From Candidatus Mesolinea sp. UBA5823 (lineage in GTDB: Bacteria > Chloroflexota > Anaerolineae > Anaerolineales > Anaerolineaceae), in the NCBI GenBank assembly GCA_002417685.1, contig DICP01000106.1:2891-9788 (forward strand): a stretch of 6,898 nucleotides of DNA. Reading direction: 5' to 3'. The translations under genes and the position numbers were made by a program. Shown in pieces: positions 6,462 to 6,898 of this stretch; the first letter of the stretch is position 1, and the number at the start of each line of letters is the position of its first letter. Below the pieces are notes generated by a model that was not told the origin of the DNA, searched no databases, and was given only the letters and a program-made list of their open reading frames with translations.

Positions 6462-6490
6462 TGTCTAGATTCAAGTATCAAGTGCAACAA
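6462..6490. repeat. Probable terminal inverted repeat (transposase 3' end side) of the IS30-family element
   Basis: The sequence from TGTCTAGATTCAAG into AAGTGCAAC resembles, from memory, the ends of IS30-family elements (TAGATTCAA...GCAAC pattern). As in that family, the end overlaps the last codons of the transposase gene. The other end lies outside the window, so neither the repeat partner nor the target duplication can be seen and the exact boundary is uncertain by several bases. Confidence 0.4.
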
Positions 6491-6898
6491 GTTGATTAAT
6501 GACCTCATCAGGTTTCAAATAGCCTAAGGATCTGCGTGGCCGATCATTGAGTTTCCTTTGAACTTCGAGGATCTGTTCTTTACTCACCTGAGTGAAATCG
6601 GTACCTTTCGGAAAATACTGCCTGATCAAACCATTGGTGTTCTCATCGGTCCCCCGCTCCCAAGGGGAACCAGGATGGGCAAAATAAACTTGAATACCCG
6701 TATCAATGGTGAATTGCTCGTGTTCGCTCATTTCCTTGCCCTGGTCATAGGTTAAACTCTTCTTGAGCTCTGCTGGCAAGCTTTTGAAAGCCTCAGCATA
6801 AGCTTCTCTGACACTTACGGCATCTTTATGCTCCCCTAAAGGAACAAGGATTGTATAACGGGTAGTACGCTCAACTAAGGTTCCTAAAGCACTGTGTT
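6471..6898 (-). CDS. IS30-family transposase, C-terminal 141 residues (5' end outside window)
   Basis: The frame is open from the right edge to a TGA at 6473-6471, so the gene is cut by the window rather than visibly broken; no start codon belongs to it here. IS30 transposases are DDE enzymes that cut and join the element's ends. The fragment begins SALGTLVERTTRY (2-14), a stretch typical of the family. TYDQGKEM (49-56) carries the second catalytic aspartate (D51). SPWERGTDENTNGLIRQYFP runs at 77-96 with the catalytic glutamate E85. Exactly 33 residues lie between D51 and E85, the D-D(33)E spacing of the family. LNDRPRRSLGYLKPDEV (116-132) is the usual C-terminal motif. The residue before E85 is aspartate where asparagine (TNEN) is common. 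Activity cannot be judged without the missing half. Confidence 0.93.
   Translation of the reverse strand, partial: HSALGTLVERTTRYTILVPLGEHKDAVSVREAYAEAFKSLPAELKKSLTYDQGKEMSEHEQFTIDTGIQVYFAHPGSPWERGTDENTNGLIRQYFPKGTDFTQVSKEQILEVQRKLNDRPRRSLGYLKPDEVINQLVALDT

Larger units (their letters stand above)
6462..6898 (-). mobile_element. IS30-family insertion sequence, right part only (continues outside window)
   Basis: The element is defined by the transposase frame and the probable terminal repeat just beyond its stop codon. It sits immediately upstream of the mreB promoter and is oriented so that transcription of the transposase points into the mre operon. The remaining part of the element, including the 5' half of the transposase and the left repeat, lies past the right edge. 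Confidence 0.75.

Noticed and set aside
1..6898. CRISPR arrays, toxin-antitoxin pairs, defence or prophage modules, riboswitches
   Set aside because: No spaced direct repeats, no pairs of small coupled genes and no recognisable riboswitch leader were seen. Apart from the IS30 fragment the window is ordinary cell-wall housekeeping content.

Overview
The window holds a bacterial rod-shape (elongasome) gene cluster, all on the minus strand: mreB, mreC, mreD, mrdA (PBP2), rodA. It is flanked by a tRNA-Gln gene and a truncated membrane-protein gene on the low-coordinate side, and by a truncated IS30-family insertion sequence on the high-coordinate side. No gene is supported on the plus strand. The organism is a rod-forming or filamentous bacterium of roughly balanced base composition. 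The MreC and PBP2 sequences and the style of the spermidine-synthase-like membrane protein remind me of Chloroflexota (Anaerolineae-like). This is a recollection-based inference, not proven by the sequence.

In the direction of transcription (high to low coordinates): the 3' part of an IS30 transposase runs off the right edge and stops at 6471, with a probable IS end near 6462. After this come a promoter with a perfect TATAAT and extended -10 (6415-6443) and a leader with a 20-bp perfect palindrome (6383-6402). mreB (TTG start, good ribosome binding site) follows, then mreC after 40 nt, mreD directly after mreC, mrdA overlapping mreD by 4 nt (ATGA), and rodA 29 nt after mrdA. A small hairpin lies across the mrdA stop codon. 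There is no terminator after rodA. A tRNA-Gln(CTG) gene with its own strong promoter follows, and then a rho-independent terminator with a GCGA loop. Finally, the first 138 residues of a polytopic spermidine-synthase-like protein begin at 416 and leave the left edge. Its TATAAT box is so close to the ATG that the mRNA may be leaderless.

MreB filaments, MreC and MreD organise the PBP2-RodA pair, in which RodA polymerises glycan strands and PBP2 cross-links them, so the cluster encodes one lateral cell-wall synthesis machine. All catalytic motifs expected of these proteins are present. I find no sign of a new multi-gene system. The points worth a second look are regulatory and structural: the IS30 insertion 18 bp upstream of the -35 region, the leader palindrome, the TTG start of mreB, the hairpin between mrdA and rodA, and the putative leaderless promoter.
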